From NCBI RefSeq assembly GCF_001598695.1, contig NZ_BCZK01000003.1, positions 430,023-494,022 of the forward strand: a stretch of DNA of 64,000 nucleotides. Direction: 5' to 3'. The notes beneath the pieces are model-generated. The model was not told the origin of the DNA and searched no databases. It saw nothing but the letters and a program-made list of their open reading frames with translations. Both the position numbers and the translations under genes were made by a program. Origin of the DNA: Klebsiella oxytoca NBRC 105695. GTDB taxonomy: Bacteria; Pseudomonadota; Gammaproteobacteria; Enterobacterales; Enterobacteriaceae. Below, in pieces: positions 63,119-64,000 of this stretch (position 1 is the stretch's first letter; every line of letters starts with the position of its first letter).

Positions 63119-64000
<882 letters not shown>

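Overview
The window is a 64 kb stretch of chromosome from a member of the Enterobacteriaceae. Nearly every protein matches an E. coli or Salmonella protein in length and motifs, and the order follows the glpR to tufA segment of the E. coli map, read in reverse. The organism is probably a Klebsiella or close relative (Raoultella, Enterobacter). That is inferred from the CRP sequence, where one position carries Ser instead of the E. coli Ala (as I recall for K. aerogenes), from a cytosine-deaminase gene next to nirB, and from high-GC third positions. I see no prophage, insertion sequence, CRISPR array, tRNA or rRNA gene. This is core genome with a few accessory touches.

Layout. 1-5.1 kb: end of glpG, glpR, then the RNA-repair locus rtcR/rtcBA with a sigma54 promoter and a structured leader. 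5.2-13.1 kb: maltose regulon malT, malP, malQ with CRP and MalT sites. 13.1-20.2 kb: pckA, heat-shock genes hslO-hslR, yrfG, igaA, then nudE. 20.3-26.3 kb: mrcA (PBP1a) and the divergent hofMNOPQ DNA-uptake/pilus-like operon. 26.5-33 kb: aroK-aroB-damX-dam-rpe-gph-trpS superoperon. 33.2-39.1 kb: yhfL, cysG, nirC, nirD, nirB (nitrite reduction and its siroheme supply) behind an FNR/NarL promoter. 39.3-45.4 kb: a CodA-type deaminase, tsgA, ppiA, the Fic/YhfG pair, pabA, argD. 45.4-55.9 kb: yhfK, crp, yhfA, prkB-yheU-yheT, yheS, and the kefG-kefB-yheV potassium efflux unit. 55.9-59.8 kb: slyD, slyX, fkpA, yheO-tusDCB. 59.9-64 kb: str operon rpsL-rpsG-fusA-tufA, with tufA cut by the window end.

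How the genes work together. CysG makes the siroheme that NirB/NirD use, and NirC brings in nitrite. RtcR senses RNA damage and drives RtcB (ligase) and RtcA (cyclase). MalT activates malPQ, and CRP, encoded in this window, has recognisable sites at malT, pckA, ppiA and its own promoter. KefG is the ancillary subunit of KefB. YhfG is the antidote of Fic. TusBCD relay sulfur to tRNA wobble uridines.

The points most worth following up are a 120-nt RNA leader between the rtcBA sigma54 start and rtcB that folds into three perfect stem-loops; the direct abutment of malQ and pckA, where E. coli carries the gntT-bioH-feo-greB-ompR-envZ block; a 142-bp intergenic element with 10-bp terminal inverted repeats between cysG and nirC; and the degenerate Fic active-site motif opposite an intact antidote motif. 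I found no convincing wholly new multi-gene system.
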